Assembly (NCBI GenBank): GCA_902624195.1
Contig: CACNWV010000002.1
Coordinates: 1-64,000 of the forward strand
DNA length: 64,000 bases
Reading direction: 5' to 3'
Source of the DNA: an uncultured Pelagibacteraceae bacterium
GTDB lineage: Bacteria; Pseudomonadota; Alphaproteobacteria; Pelagibacterales; Pelagibacteraceae
Position numbers and translations under genes: made by a program. Positions 9,655 to 20,104 of this stretch are shown piece after piece. Within the stretch, counting starts at the first letter, position 1. Each line of letters starts with the position of its first letter. Under the pieces are notes generated by a model that saw only the letters and a program-made list of their open reading frames with translations, was not told the origin of the DNA and searched no databases.

Positions 9655-9908
9655 TATTCTAATAATTTTCTTAAATTTAATAAATCAAATTTTACCAGAT
9701 AATATATTAGAATAAAAATAATAGTAGTAATTATAGTGGTGATAAAAAATTTTTTAGCTATTTTTGGATTTTTAGGAGCGCCTGGGTCTATACCGCCTAT
9801 TTTCTCCTCAAAAATATCTTTTTTTGATTGAATGCCGATTGGTAAAACTGAGAAAAATATTATCCACCAAATCATCACATAAACAATTATAGACCCTGTT
9901 ATCCCCAT
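9654..9908 (-). CDS. Small DUF1467-type membrane protein
   Basis: This is an 84-residue protein with two hydrophobic segments (about 5-25 and 50-72) separated by a polar stretch containing the PGAPKNPKIAKKF motif. This matches the DUF1467 family, which sits between RNase J and proS in many alphaproteobacteria. The function is unknown; the sequence only supports a small inner-membrane protein with two spans. It is overlapped by 1 base at both ends by its neighbours, so it is translated as part of the operon. Confidence 0.8.
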   Translation of the reverse strand: MGITGSIIVYVMIWWIIFFSVLPIGIQSKKDIFEEKIGGIDPGAPKNPKIAKKFFITTIITTIIFILIYYLVKFDLLNLRKLLE

Positions 9909-11569
9909 TAAATCCTTGTAATATTGATATTAGTAAAAGGTTTCTTTCCAGTTTTTTCTCTAACAATTCTTCTGCAATTTTGTTTTAAGGTTTCAATTAA
10001 ATTTTGTTGCTGATTTTTGTTATCAATTGAAAAAGTTCTACAAATATTTAATATTTCATCCTCTATATCAAAAATAAATGTATCATTTTCATTACTTTCA
10101 GGTATTCCTTTATAAGAAATTACAGGTTTTTTAACATTCCCACCACTTGAAATTATCAAAGTAATTTCAAGGTACCCATTCATAGATAAATTTTTTCTAT
10201 CTTTGATAGATTTTGAGTCTGTTTCAACATTTATATTACCATCGAGATAAATTTTTCCTGAAGGTGCTTTGTCAATAATTTCTGGTTTTTTTCCAGGTAA
10301 AATTTGAATTATATCTCCATTTTCAATCAGTAAAGAGTTTGGAATTTGCATTTCTTTTGCAAAAGTGACATGCTCCGCCATATGTCGGTATTCACCATGA
10401 ACTGGGATTATGCATTGCGGTTTGACCCAATTATACATATCCTTTAAATCATCTCTATTTGGGTGTCCAGATACGTGAACAAATGCGTTTTCTTCACTAA
10501 TCATCTCCATATTGTTTCTTACAATCATATTTTGAAGATGGTATAATTTTTTCTCATTTCCAGGAATTATTTTAGAAGAAAAAATTACACAATCTCCATC
10601 ATCTAAATTAACTTCGGGATGAGCTCCATTAATAATTCTATTCATGGCCCCCATGGGTTCACCTTGGCTACCAGTTGCTAAATATAAAATCTTATTTTTC
10701 GGAACTCTTTTTGCATCTTTTGGCTCCAAAGGTTCTATAAGTCCGTTCAAATATCCGCATTTTCTAGCAGCCTTATAAATTCTTTGCATAGATCTTCCGA
10801 CAAGGCAAATATCTCTTCTTAATTTTTTTGCGCAATAAAATATAGTCTCCATTCTTGCTACATTAGATGCAAATGAAGTAACTAAAATTCTTTTGGTTTT
10901 TATTTCCATTATTCTAAGTAAACTATCTCTTACATCTGACTCAGACCCTGCTCTTCCAGGGCTAAAAATATTTGTTGAGTCACAAATCATCGCAGAAACA
11001 CCTTTTTCTCCAATGGATTTTAACTTTTTTTCATCTATTTGACTTCCTATTAATGGATTTGAATCTATTTTCCAATCTCCTGTATGTAAAACAGTTCCTA
11101 ATGGTGTTTTAATGCTTAGACCGTTTGGTTCCAAAATTGAATGTGTAAGTGTTACAAAATCTATTTCAAAATCGCCAAGATTAATTTTGCCATTAAGTGG
11201 CACAACTTCTAAGTATGAAGATATATCGATTTTTTTTTCCTTAAATTTTTCTAAAATTAATGCGGCTGTAAACGGTGTAGCGTACATTTTACATCTTAGG
11301 TTGGGCCATATATGAGCTACTGCTCCTATATGATCTTCGTGCGCGTGGGTTAAAACAATTCCTAACAAATCATCCTTTTTGTCGATTATAAATCCTGCAT
11401 CAGGCATTATTAAATCCACTCCAGGAACAGAGTCATCAGCAAAAGATACACCTAGGTCTACTATTATCCATTTTTGATTATCCTCTTTCCCATATGCATA
11501 TAGATTCATATTGCCTCCTATTTCACCTGAACCACCTAGTGGGCAAAAAATTAATTGTTCTTTACTCAT
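9908..11569 (-). CDS. rnj: Ribonuclease J
   Basis: RNase J is a metallo-beta-lactamase-fold ribonuclease with endonuclease and 5'-to-3' exonuclease activity in mRNA decay and rRNA maturation. Visible motifs are GGSGEIGGNMN at the N-terminus, the metal motif THAHEDHIGA (residues about 74-83), HTGDWK, the beta-CASP region, and VHVSGHPNRDD and IPVHGEYRH for the remaining ligands. The 553-residue length is normal for the family. Its start overlaps coaX by 4 bases. Confidence 0.95.
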   Translation of the reverse strand: MSKEQLIFCPLGGSGEIGGNMNLYAYGKEDNQKWIIVDLGVSFADDSVPGVDLIMPDAGFIIDKKDDLLGIVLTHAHEDHIGAVAHIWPNLRCKMYATPFTAALILEKFKEKKIDISSYLEVVPLNGKINLGDFEIDFVTLTHSILEPNGLSIKTPLGTVLHTGDWKIDSNPLIGSQIDEKKLKSIGEKGVSAMICDSTNIFSPGRAGSESDVRDSLLRIMEIKTKRILVTSFASNVARMETIFYCAKKLRRDICLVGRSMQRIYKAARKCGYLNGLIEPLEPKDAKRVPKNKILYLATGSQGEPMGAMNRIINGAHPEVNLDDGDCVIFSSKIIPGNEKKLYHLQNMIVRNNMEMISEENAFVHVSGHPNRDDLKDMYNWVKPQCIIPVHGEYRHMAEHVTFAKEMQIPNSLLIENGDIIQILPGKKPEIIDKAPSGKIYLDGNINVETDSKSIKDRKNLSMNGYLEITLIISSGGNVKKPVISYKGIPESNENDTFIFDIEDEILNICRTFSIDNKNQQQNLIETLKQNCRRIVREKTGKKPFTNINITRI

Positions 11570-12309
11570 AATAATTCCTTATAAACTCTCGAGATACCTC
11601 TAATAGTTATGTCTTGGTCAACAATCACTTTTTTTTTAATTTTACTTTTAAAAAAATTTGCATAACCACCAGTTAATATTATCTTATATCGTATTTTCCT
11701 GTTTTGAATTATTTTGTTAATTATATTGTTTATCAAACCTTCGTAACCCCAAACAAATCCAGCATTTAATGCATCTTTCGTATTTTTACCATAGCTATTT
11801 TGTTTAATCTTTAATTTAATCATTGGAAGCAAGGCTGTTGATTGACTTAAGTTTTTGATAGATAAATTTATTCCTGGAGCTATAACTCCTCCCTCGTATA
11901 TTTTATTTTTTACAATATCGAAAGTTGTTGCTGTTCCAAAATCAACTATTAAACAATTATTAAATCTTCTTCCCTCAATAGAATTAACTATTCTATCTGA
12001 ACCTAGTTGTTTAGTGCTTTTAATATTTATTTTAATCATTTTTTTTAAGTTAAGATTCTTTATTTCTAAAATATTGAATCTCTTTTTAAATGTATTTTTT
12101 ATCTTTTTAAGAGCCTGAGGAACTACACATGAAAATAGTATTTTTTTTTCTAAGTTTTTTTTAGAAAATTTTTTAAATACTTTTTTAATATATCCTTTTA
12201 AAAAAATATTTTTAGTATCGAAAATAATAGACTTCAATATTTTTGATTTGTTATTTAATAAACAAATTCTAGTTGAGGTATTCCCAATATCACCGATAAT
12301 ATAATTCAT
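11566..12309 (-). CDS. coaX: Type III pantothenate kinase
   Basis: CoaX phosphorylates pantothenate, the first step of coenzyme A synthesis. ASKHA-fold motifs are present: GDIGNTSTRICLL at residues 7-19, LGSDRIVNSIEG near 102, DFGTATTFDIV near 123, and GGVIAPG near 140. The 247 residues match the family. It lies between birA and rnj, the standard alphaproteobacterial arrangement, and starts 2 bases after the birA stop. Confidence 0.94.
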   Translation of the reverse strand: MNYIIGDIGNTSTRICLLNNKSKILKSIIFDTKNIFLKGYIKKVFKKFSKKNLEKKILFSCVVPQALKKIKNTFKKRFNILEIKNLNLKKMIKINIKSTKQLGSDRIVNSIEGRRFNNCLIVDFGTATTFDIVKNKIYEGGVIAPGINLSIKNLSQSTALLPMIKLKIKQNSYGKNTKDALNAGFVWGYEGLINNIINKIIQNRKIRYKIILTGGYANFFKSKIKKKVIVDQDITIRGISRVYKELL

Positions 12310-12311
12310 TT

Positions 12312-12878
12312 TTATTTATATTTCCTTTTTAAATCTAAAAAAGATAATTCATTTTTTTCTTTTAAAAATTTCTCATATATTTTAACAATACTATCTAAAA
12401 TTATTTTATTGCTTACTTTTTTATTTAATATATTTTTTAGGCAAGTTGAATCAAAGCCTTTGTTTTGTGGAGCTGTATTAGTATTTAATCCAATACCCAC
12501 TATCAAATATTCGTAATTATTAAATTTAATAATTTCTTGTAAAATTCCACAAAACTTTTGTTGATTAAATAATAAATCGTTGGGCCATTTAATCTTAATT
12601 TTTTTTGAAATTCTTTTTGAAATTACTTTTTTGATGACGAGTGCATTTAAAATTGCAAACTGTTTGAAATTTATTTTAGTTGGATCAAATCTGAAGAATA
12701 ATGAAATAAAAAGATTACCTTTTTTTGAAATCCATTTTTTACCAATTCTACCTCTGCCATTAGTTTGACTTTCTGACGTTATTAATGTTGGTGCAGAAAT
12801 ATTCTTTTTAATTAGTTTTATAGCTATATCGTTTGTGCTTTTTACTTTTTGAAACTTTTTAATCTTTATCTTCATCAA
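12312..12878 (-). CDS. birA: Biotin-[acetyl-CoA-carboxylase] ligase, minimal form
   Basis: BirA activates biotin to biotinyl-AMP and attaches it to carboxylase carrier proteins. The catalytic core shows SQTNGRGRIGKKW (residues about 37-49) with the biotinyl-AMP loop, KGNLFISLFFR, and KWPNDLLFNQQKFCGIL with the catalytic lysine. At 188 residues it lacks the N-terminal DNA-binding domain of repressor-type BirA, and the C-terminal SH3-like domain appears reduced to a short basic tail. It should be a ligase only. A second ATG one codon downstream, where the nuoN stop falls, is equally possible as the start. Confidence 0.9.
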   Translation of the reverse strand: MMKIKIKKFQKVKSTNDIAIKLIKKNISAPTLITSESQTNGRGRIGKKWISKKGNLFISLFFRFDPTKINFKQFAILNALVIKKVISKRISKKIKIKWPNDLLFNQQKFCGILQEIIKFNNYEYLIVGIGLNTNTAPQNKGFDSTCLKNILNKKVSNKIILDSIVKIYEKFLKEKNELSFLDLKRKYK

Positions 12879-14290
12879 CTAATGAATAAAGTATTTACTA
12901 AATTATTAAGAAACGACGGATATAAAAAAAATGTTATCAAAATTGCACAACTAGCGAAAATTGATATTTGGGCTGTTTTATTTTTTGTAGCTTCAAAAGT
13001 AATAAGACTGTCATCAAAATAAATAATTTTTATAATTTTTAAGTAATAAAATGCAGACATTACTGTTGTCAATAAACCTACTATTGCCAATCCGTACATT
13101 TCATTCTTTAGAACAGCAACGAAAACATAAAATTTCGCAAAAAATCCTCCTAATGGTGGAACTCCTGCTAAAGAGAATAAAATTATTAGTAACGAAAGAG
13201 CCAGAAGTGGATGTTTTTTTGAAATCCCTGATAAGTCAGAAATATTCTCCTTATATTGTCCATCTTTTTTTAGCAAGTATAAACATGAAAATGCTCCGAT
13301 ATTCATAATTACATAAATAGAAATATAAACTATCGAACTTTCATAACCTGAAATAGCGCCTGTAGCTACTCCAGCAAGAGCATAACCTATATGCCCTATC
13401 GAGCTATAGGCTAAAAGTCTTTTAAAGTTTTTTTGAATCATTGCTGCAACAGCTCCTAAAATCATAGAGGCTATTGAAATAAAAATTATAATAGTTTGCC
13501 ATTCTAATAAAATATTTGAAAAAGGAATAAACATAAATTTTATTAATAAGGCAAGCCCAGCTACTTTTGGAACTACAGCAAAGTAACTAGTTATCGATGT
13601 AGGGGCCCCTTCATAAACATCAGGAGTCCACATGTGGAAAGGTACTGCAGAAACTTTGAATGCAAGTCCAACTAATATAAATACCATCGCAAATACAGCG
13701 CCAGTATTTTCTTGATTAATTTGACTAGCTATCAACTCAAAATTTGTAGAGCCGGTAAAACCGTATAATAATGAACATCCATAAAGTAATAAACCCGAAG
13801 ACAGCGCACTTAGCACAAAATATTTTATACCAGACTCGGTTGATCTCAGATTATCCCTGTCGATTGACGCAAGAATATAAAGAGCTAATGATTGAAGTTC
13901 TAAACCTAAATAAAAAAGTATTAAATCGTTTGAACTCACCATAAAAAACATTCCTAAAATTGATAGCAGGATAATAATAGGATATTCGAACTTATCTAAT
14001 TTATTATCTATTATGAAATTTTTGGAGGAATTTAAAACGCAAAAAGATGAAAAAAGTATCAAAATTTTAAAATAGTTTGAAAAAGCATCTCTTGTAAAAC
14101 TATCTAAAAATATCTTCTCTGTTTCATTAGGACTAGTTAAAATAATTGTAATTGTAATGATTATTATCAAAGATGTTAAATTGAAAATAATATTAAAACT
14201 TTTTTTTATAAAAACACCAAGCATAAGAATTGAAAATATTGATAACGATAAGAAGACCTCAGGAAACATTATATTTAAATTATTTATCAT
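12875..14290 (-). CDS. nuoN: NADH-quinone oxidoreductase subunit N
   Basis: NuoN is one of three antiporter-like proton-pumping subunits in the complex I membrane arm. The 471-residue protein is almost wholly hydrophobic, with about 13-14 membrane segments. Family signatures include the LELQSLALYILA region, HMWTPDVYEGAPTSITSYF with discontinuous-helix features, and LLAYSSIGHIGYALAG. It is the last nuo gene and overlaps birA by 4 bases, linking the complex I operon to the following housekeeping genes. Confidence 0.97.
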   Translation of the reverse strand: MINNLNIMFPEVFLSLSIFSILMLGVFIKKSFNIIFNLTSLIIIITITIILTSPNETEKIFLDSFTRDAFSNYFKILILFSSFCVLNSSKNFIIDNKLDKFEYPIIILLSILGMFFMVSSNDLILFYLGLELQSLALYILASIDRDNLRSTESGIKYFVLSALSSGLLLYGCSLLYGFTGSTNFELIASQINQENTGAVFAMVFILVGLAFKVSAVPFHMWTPDVYEGAPTSITSYFAVVPKVAGLALLIKFMFIPFSNILLEWQTIIIFISIASMILGAVAAMIQKNFKRLLAYSSIGHIGYALAGVATGAISGYESSIVYISIYVIMNIGAFSCLYLLKKDGQYKENISDLSGISKKHPLLALSLLIILFSLAGVPPLGGFFAKFYVFVAVLKNEMYGLAIVGLLTTVMSAFYYLKIIKIIYFDDSLITFEATKNKTAQISIFASCAILITFFLYPSFLNNLVNTLFIS

Positions 14291-14292
14291 GT

Positions 14293-15771
14293 TTAATTCG
14301 AGATTATTGCTGTTTCATAATTATTAATTAAACTATTAACTGATACACTAAAAGTTTCCATTAATGGAAGTGGGTAAAAACCGAAAAAAAGAACTAGAAA
14401 GGCTAATGATACAAGCATGATTGCTTCAGATTTATTAATGTCTCTTAATTTTTTAATTTCTGAATTGTTTGTAACGCCAAAAATTACTCTTTTTGTTAGC
14501 CATAACATATAAGCAGCTCCTAGAACTACTCCAAACGTTGCAAGCATAGCTGCTAAATAACTTTTTTGAAATGTTCCAGTTAAGACTAAAAACTCACCTA
14601 AAAATCCTGAAGTACCAGGTAATCCAAGAGCTGCCAAAGAAAAAATTAAAAATAAAAAGGAGTATTTCGGAATGTAGTTTACCAGCCCCCCATAAGTACT
14701 GATCATTCGTGAGTGGAGTCTGTCATAGACTACTCCAACACATAAAAATAGTGCAGCAGAGATTAATCCATGACTGATCATTTGATATATACTTCCTTCG
14801 ATACCTTGTTTGGTTAATGTAAAAATTCCTAAAGTTACATAACCCATGTGCGCTACCGAGGAATAAGCTATTAGTTTCTTCATATCATCTTGCATTAAAG
14901 CTACTAGAGATGTGTATATAATTGCGATAATACTTAGAGTGAAAATTAATGGAGTAAAATAATCTGAGGCGATTGGAAACATAGGTATTGAAAATCTTAA
15001 AAACCCATACCCAGCCATTTTTAATAATATTGCAGCAAGAATTACTGAACCAGCTGTAGGTGCTTCAACATGAGCATCGGGTAACCAAGTATGGACTGGC
15101 CACATAGGCATTTTTACTGCAAATGAGCTTAAGAAAGCTAACCATAATATATTTTGATATTCTCTTGGTATTTTGATCTCATAAATTTGAGTAATATCCG
15201 TGGTGCCAGTCAGCCAGTAAATAACTATAATTGCGACCAACATTAAAACCGAGCCAAGCAAGGTAAATAAAAAAAATTTGAATGCTGAGTAAACTCTTTT
15301 AGGTCCACCCCAAACACCAATTATCAAAAACATTGGAATTAATCCTGCTTCAAAAAATAAATAAAATATAACAAGATCGAGTGAGCAAAATACACCGATC
15401 ATGAATGTTTCTAAAATTAGTATAGCTATAAGAAATTCTTTAACCCTTACTTTAACACTATTTACACAAGAGATTATACATATAGGAGTTATAAAAGTTG
15501 TTAAAACAATAAAAAGTATTGAAATTCCATCAACACCTAATTTAAATTTTATAAAGTTATTTATCCAGGATTTTTCTTCAACAAATTGAAATTCTGATGT
15601 GTTTACATCTAAAGAGTACCATAGAAATAATGAAAGAAAAAAAGTAGCGATACTACTAAATAGGGAAATATAAATTGAACTGTAATTATTTGTTTTATCT
15701 TTAGATAGAAAAATAAATAAAGAACTTAGTAAAGGTAAAAATATCAAAGATGATAATATGGGAAAATTCAT
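14293..15771 (-). CDS. nuoM: NADH-quinone oxidoreductase subunit M
   Basis: NuoM is an antiporter-like proton-translocating subunit of complex I. It has 492 residues and about 14 membrane segments, with conserved blocks LFFEAGLIPMFLIIGVWGG (functional glutamate in helix 5), PVHTWLPDAHVEAPTAGSV and KLIAYSSVAHMGYVTLG. The neighbours are nuoN (2-base gap) and nuoL (1-base gap). Confidence 0.98.
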   Translation of the reverse strand: MNFPILSSLIFLPLLSSLFIFLSKDKTNNYSSIYISLFSSIATFFLSLFLWYSLDVNTSEFQFVEEKSWINNFIKFKLGVDGISILFIVLTTFITPICIISCVNSVKVRVKEFLIAILILETFMIGVFCSLDLVIFYLFFEAGLIPMFLIIGVWGGPKRVYSAFKFFLFTLLGSVLMLVAIIVIYWLTGTTDITQIYEIKIPREYQNILWLAFLSSFAVKMPMWPVHTWLPDAHVEAPTAGSVILAAILLKMAGYGFLRFSIPMFPIASDYFTPLIFTLSIIAIIYTSLVALMQDDMKKLIAYSSVAHMGYVTLGIFTLTKQGIEGSIYQMISHGLISAALFLCVGVVYDRLHSRMISTYGGLVNYIPKYSFLFLIFSLAALGLPGTSGFLGEFLVLTGTFQKSYLAAMLATFGVVLGAAYMLWLTKRVIFGVTNNSEIKKLRDINKSEAIMLVSLAFLVLFFGFYPLPLMETFSVSVNSLINNYETAIISN

Positions 15772-15772
15772 T

Positions 15773-17680
15773 TTAATTTAAAATTAAATAAGTTAACAGA
15801 ATTGATAAACCTAATAGCATCACAAAAGCATAATCATAAATAAATCCTGTTTGAAGACGTCCTGCTTTATTAGAAATAACCTTAATTAGTTTTGAAATTC
15901 CATCCGGACCAAACTTATCTATTATGCCTATATCACCTTTTTTCCAAAAAAATGAACCTATTTTTTTCGCTGGGTTTACAAAAGCATTTTCGTAAAATTC
16001 ATCAATATACCACTTGTTTAATAAGAAATTATATAAAGGAGCATTAGTATTTTTGAAATCTTCTAAAATCTTAGGATTTGAAATATATAAATAAAACGAA
16101 ATAGGAATTGATAATAAAACTAAGACTGGAGTAATTAATAAAAACCAAAATGGTATTGCGTCATGTTTTATTTCGTTTAAAAATAAGATTGAACTTTGCC
16201 AAAACTCATTATTAAGATGACCTATAAAAGTATCTTTAAAGACGTATCCAGAAAAGATTGCCCCAACGCTTAGAAATACTAGAGGTAACAACATAACCAA
16301 AGGTGATTCATGGGTATCAGTTATTAAAATTTTTTTGTTATTATAAGTTCCATGGAAAGTTTTGAAGAATAATCTCCAAGAATATATTGAAGTTAAAAAT
16401 GCCGTAAGAATACCTATTGTTGCTGCGTAATTGCCTAAAGTTGAGTTTCTCAAGTATGCAAATTCAATAATTGCATCTTTTGAATAAAAGCCCGACAAAA
16501 AAGGGAACCCAGTTAATGCTAAGGTGCCTAATAACATAAAAATGTAAGTGTAAGGTAGTTTTTTTCTTACACCACCCATGTATCTAATATCTTGCTCATC
16601 TTTAAATGCATGTATTACTGAACCAGCGCCTAAGAATAATAGTGCTTTAAAGAAAGCATGAGTGAACAAATGAAACATCGCAACATGATAAGCTCCAACT
16701 CCAGCTGCAAAAAACATATATCCAAGTTGACTACAAGTTGAATAAGCGACTATTTTTTTTATATCATTTTGTACTATTGCAACTGAGGCTGCAAATATTG
16801 CGGTTATCATGCCTACCACAGTAACTAAATTTAAAGCAACCTGAGAGTACTCAAAAATTGGTGAGCATCTTACAACAAGAAAAACACCTGCTGTTACCAT
16901 TGTCGCTGCATGAATTAAAGCTGAAACTGGTGTAGGGCCTTCCATTGCATCAGGTAGCCATGTGTGAAGTAAAAATTGTGCAGATTTTCCCATTGCACCA
17001 ATAAATAAAAATACACAAATTAAAGTTACTAAATTTATTTCAAAGCCCAAAAAGTTTATTTTTTTTTCAGCAAATTGGCTTGTGGCTTGAAAAGCTTCCT
17101 CAAAATTAATTGTACCAAAAAAGAAAAAGATTAAGAATATTCCAATGGCTAAACCAAAATCACCTATTCTATTGACTATAAAAGCTTTAATAGCAGCATT
17201 ATTTGCTGTTTCTTTTTTATACCAAAAACCTATTAATAAATAAGAGCATAAACCTACTCCCTCCCATCCAAAGAAAAGTTGTAAGAAATTATCTGAAACA
17301 ACTAAAGCTAACATTGAGAAAGTAAATAATGATAAATAGGACATGAACCTTGGTTTATGAGGATCATGACTCATATAACCGATAGAGTAAATGTGAACTA
17401 ATGCAGATACAAAAGTTACAACCACCAACATAACTGAACTTAATGGATCAATATTAATTGACCAGTTTGCCTTAAAATTTCCAGAACTTATCCATTCAAA
17501 AATTATATAATTTCCGTAAATATCGTTTTGAATTCCATTCCAAAAAACAAGTACCGAAAGTACTGCTGAGGCACTAACAAATAGACTCGTAGAAATTTCA
17601 GCAAAATATTTTGTAAAAGATCTACCAAAATACCCAAGTAATGCACCCATTAACGGTAAAAACAATATAGCGTATTCCAT
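15773..17680 (-). CDS. nuoL: NADH-quinone oxidoreductase subunit L
   Basis: NuoL is the distal antiporter-like pump of complex I and carries the long lateral helix along the membrane arm. The 635 residues include FFGWEGVGLCSYLLIGFW, LLHTWLPDAMEGPTPVSALIHAATMV and KKIVAYSTCSQLGYMFFA. A C-terminal amphipathic helix and final membrane segment lie near 560-635. The start directly abuts the nuoK stop. Confidence 0.98.
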   Translation of the reverse strand: MEYAILFLPLMGALLGYFGRSFTKYFAEISTSLFVSASAVLSVLVFWNGIQNDIYGNYIIFEWISSGNFKANWSINIDPLSSVMLVVVTFVSALVHIYSIGYMSHDPHKPRFMSYLSLFTFSMLALVVSDNFLQLFFGWEGVGLCSYLLIGFWYKKETANNAAIKAFIVNRIGDFGLAIGIFLIFFFFGTINFEEAFQATSQFAEKKINFLGFEINLVTLICVFLFIGAMGKSAQFLLHTWLPDAMEGPTPVSALIHAATMVTAGVFLVVRCSPIFEYSQVALNLVTVVGMITAIFAASVAIVQNDIKKIVAYSTCSQLGYMFFAAGVGAYHVAMFHLFTHAFFKALLFLGAGSVIHAFKDEQDIRYMGGVRKKLPYTYIFMLLGTLALTGFPFLSGFYSKDAIIEFAYLRNSTLGNYAATIGILTAFLTSIYSWRLFFKTFHGTYNNKKILITDTHESPLVMLLPLVFLSVGAIFSGYVFKDTFIGHLNNEFWQSSILFLNEIKHDAIPFWFLLITPVLVLLSIPISFYLYISNPKILEDFKNTNAPLYNFLLNKWYIDEFYENAFVNPAKKIGSFFWKKGDIGIIDKFGPDGISKLIKVISNKAGRLQTGFIYDYAFVMLLGLSILLTYLILN

Positions 17681-17995
17681 TTAACCTTTCATTCCGTGGA
17701 TATCTTCAACTCTTATAGAACCTCTGTTTCTGTAATAGACAACAATAATTGCGAGACCTATTGCAGCCTCTGCTGCTGCAACAGTTAAAATAAGCATGGT
17801 AAAAATTTGACCAACAATGTCACCAGAGAAAATTGAGAATGATATCAAATTAATATTAACTGCTAGTAAAATTAGCTCAATAGACATCAGAATAACTATT
17901 ACATTTTTTCTATTTAAAAAAATTCCGATTACACCTAAGAAAAAAATTATAGCCCCTAATGATAAGTAATGACCTAAACCGATCTCAATCATCAA
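17681..17995 (-). CDS. nuoK: NADH-quinone oxidoreductase subunit K
   Basis: NuoK is a three-helix membrane subunit of complex I containing buried glutamates of the proton pathway. The 104-residue sequence shows [14 protein letters not shown], the [14 protein letters not shown] helix with its conserved glutamate, and [20 protein letters not shown] with the second glutamate. It overlaps the end of nuoJ by 11 bases. Confidence 0.98.
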   Translation of the reverse strand: MMIEIGLGHYLSLGAIIFFLGVIGIFLNRKNVIVILMSIELILLAVNINLISFSIFSGDIVGQIFTMLILTVAAAEAAIGLAIIVVYYRNRGSIRVEDIHGMKG

Positions 17996-18611
17996 TCTTA
18001 ACTCCTTGATTAGATTTGACGTCTATTAGTTCTACTGCACTTGAAGGATTTCTAGAAATTTGATTAATATAACTTTGTTTTTTCACACCTATTCTCTCTC
18101 TAAAAGTTAGAAGTATTGCTCCAATCATCGCTAAAAGAAGTACTATCCCTGCTAACTGAAAATATAAAATATAGTCAGTATACATTACTAAACCTAATTG
18201 ATGAGTATTTGAGATGTCTGATAAAATTAATGTACTGCTAGACATCACATCCTCTTTATATTTCCAACCTCCCACTACGACTAGTAACTCTAATAAAATT
18301 AATACGCTAACAATTAAACCTGTGGGTATATGTGTTGATTTTTTACCGATAAACCATGATTGTTTTTGCTCTGCAACATTTAACATCATCACTACAAATA
18401 AAAATAATACGGCGACTGCTCCTACATAAACAATTAATAATATCATTCCCAAAAATTCAGCTCCAACCATGATAAATAAACAACCAACTGAAATGAAATC
18501 TAATATTAGAAAGAAGACTGAATTAATTGTACTTCTAGAAGTTATTACCATTAAAGATGAAAAAATAGCAATCACTGAAAAAAAATAAAAAAAAATTGAG
18601 TGGAATATCAT
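17985..18611 (-). CDS. nuoJ: NADH-quinone oxidoreductase subunit J
   Basis: NuoJ is a membrane subunit of complex I next to the quinone site. The 208 residues contain about five membrane segments and the conserved [24 protein letters not shown] region that holds the pi-bulge helix. The C-terminal 40 residues are polar and extend beyond the last membrane segment. It starts right at the nuoI stop. Confidence 0.97.
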   Translation of the reverse strand: MIFHSIFFYFFSVIAIFSSLMVITSRSTINSVFFLILDFISVGCLFIMVGAEFLGMILLIVYVGAVAVLFLFVVMMLNVAEQKQSWFIGKKSTHIPTGLIVSVLILLELLVVVGGWKYKEDVMSSSTLILSDISNTHQLGLVMYTDYILYFQLAGIVLLLAMIGAILLTFRERIGVKKQSYINQISRNPSSAVELIDVKSNQGVKIDD

Positions 18612-19097
18612 TTATCTATAAGGTTTATCCAGTTTGATATTTTTTGCTATAACTGACTCCCATCTATCTCCATTATCTAAAAGTTTTTCTTTGTTATAAT
18701 AAAGCTCTTCTCTAGTTTCTGTAGCAAATTCAAAGTTTGGTCCTTGCACTATAGCATCAACTGGACATGACTCTTGGCATAGACCACAATATATACATTT
18801 AAGCATATCAATGTCATAACGTGTAGTTTTCCTACTGCCATCTGATCTCTCTGAAGACTCTATCGTGATAGCTTGAGCTGGACAGACTGCTTCGCATAAT
18901 TTACATGCAATACATCTCTCCTCTCCATTGGGATATCTTCTTAATGCATGTTCACCCCTCATTCTTGGGCTTATTCGTCCTTTTTCAAAAGGATAATTTA
19001 TTGTTTTAGATTTTCTAAATAATTCTCTCACTGCCACATACAACCCAAAGATAAACTCGACAAGAAATATAGTCTTTAATAGCCTATTAAAATTCAT
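18612..19097 (-). CDS. nuoI: NADH-quinone oxidoreductase subunit I (2x 4Fe-4S)
   Basis: NuoI carries clusters N6a and N6b between the peripheral arm and the quinone site. Two ferredoxin motifs are intact: [12 protein letters not shown] (residues about 62-73) and [12 protein letters not shown] (about 101-112). The [16 protein letters not shown] segment precedes them, as is usual in the family. Its 161 residues match alphaproteobacterial NuoI. It overlaps nuoH by 1 base. Confidence 0.98.
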   Translation of the reverse strand: MNFNRLLKTIFLVEFIFGLYVAVRELFRKSKTINYPFEKGRISPRMRGEHALRRYPNGEERCIACKLCEAVCPAQAITIESSERSDGSRKTTRYDIDMLKCIYCGLCQESCPVDAIVQGPNFEFATETREELYYNKEKLLDNGDRWESVIAKNIKLDKPYR

Positions 19098-20104
19098 TAA
19101 ATATTTACCTTTGGTAGTTTGTCAAAATAAAATAAAAAACTTGCAGTCATCACAAGATAAATTAAAGAAAACGGTAAAAATATTTTCCAACCTAATCTCA
19201 TCAGTTGATCATATCTATATCTTGGAACAATAGCTTTGATTAGAGCAAATAATAAAAATAAAAATAAAATCTTCAAAATCATCCATAGCGGGGCAGGAAT
19301 TATATTTAGTGGATAGATATTCATTATTGGTAGCCAACCACCAAGGAAAAGTATTGACCCCATAGCACACATTAAAAGTATATTTGCATACTCTCCTAAC
19401 CAAAACATAGCGTACATCATACCCGAGTATTCAGTTTGATAACCAGCCACTAACTCAGCTTCTGCCTCAGGTAAGTCAAACGGAGGTCTGTTTGTCTCTG
19501 CAAGTGCAGATATAAAAAAAATTACGAACATTGGGAAAAGTGGAATCACATACCATAATTCTTTTTGTGCAAGAACAATATCATTTAAGTTTAGTGATCC
19601 TACACATAAAAGTACGTTTATAATTATAATTCCAATTGAAACCTCGTATGAAACCATTTGTGCGGCTGATCTTATTGCTCCTAGAAAAGGATACTTAGAA
19701 TTTGAGGCCCATCCGCCCATTATAATTCCATAAACGCCAAGAGAAGAAACTGCGAATAGATATAAAACTCCAACATTAATATCTGCTAAAACTAAATTTT
19801 CACTCATTGGAATTACCGCCCACGCAACTAAAGCCAAAGTCATCGTAACAATTGGAGCAAGAATGAAAACCACTTTATTAGCACTAGCAGGTATAATAAT
19901 TTCTTTAAAAATATACTTTAATGCATCAGCTAATGTTTGAAAAAGTCCGAAGGGTCCTACAACATTAGGTCCTCTTCTTTTTTGTACTAAACCCCACACT
20001 CTCCTATCAAGCCATACGATCATAGCTACAGAAACAAGTATCGGAATAAGTAAAAAAGCTATTTTATAAACCTCTTGCCCTAAGATTTGTAAATATTCAA
20101 TCAT
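19097..20104 (-). CDS. nuoH: NADH-quinone oxidoreductase subunit H
   Basis: NuoH forms much of the quinone chamber and the link to the peripheral arm. It has 335 residues with about eight membrane segments. Conserved features are [20 protein letters not shown] near the start, [20 protein letters not shown] with the quinone-site glutamates, and GYQTEYSGM directly after. It overlaps nuoG by 4 bases. Confidence 0.98.
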   Translation of the reverse strand: MIEYLQILGQEVYKIAFLLIPILVSVAMIVWLDRRVWGLVQKRRGPNVVGPFGLFQTLADALKYIFKEIIIPASANKVVFILAPIVTMTLALVAWAVIPMSENLVLADINVGVLYLFAVSSLGVYGIIMGGWASNSKYPFLGAIRSAAQMVSYEVSIGIIIINVLLCVGSLNLNDIVLAQKELWYVIPLFPMFVIFFISALAETNRPPFDLPEAEAELVAGYQTEYSGMMYAMFWLGEYANILLMCAMGSILFLGGWLPIMNIYPLNIIPAPLWMILKILFLFLLFALIKAIVPRYRYDQLMRLGWKIFLPFSLIYLVMTASFLFYFDKLPKVNI

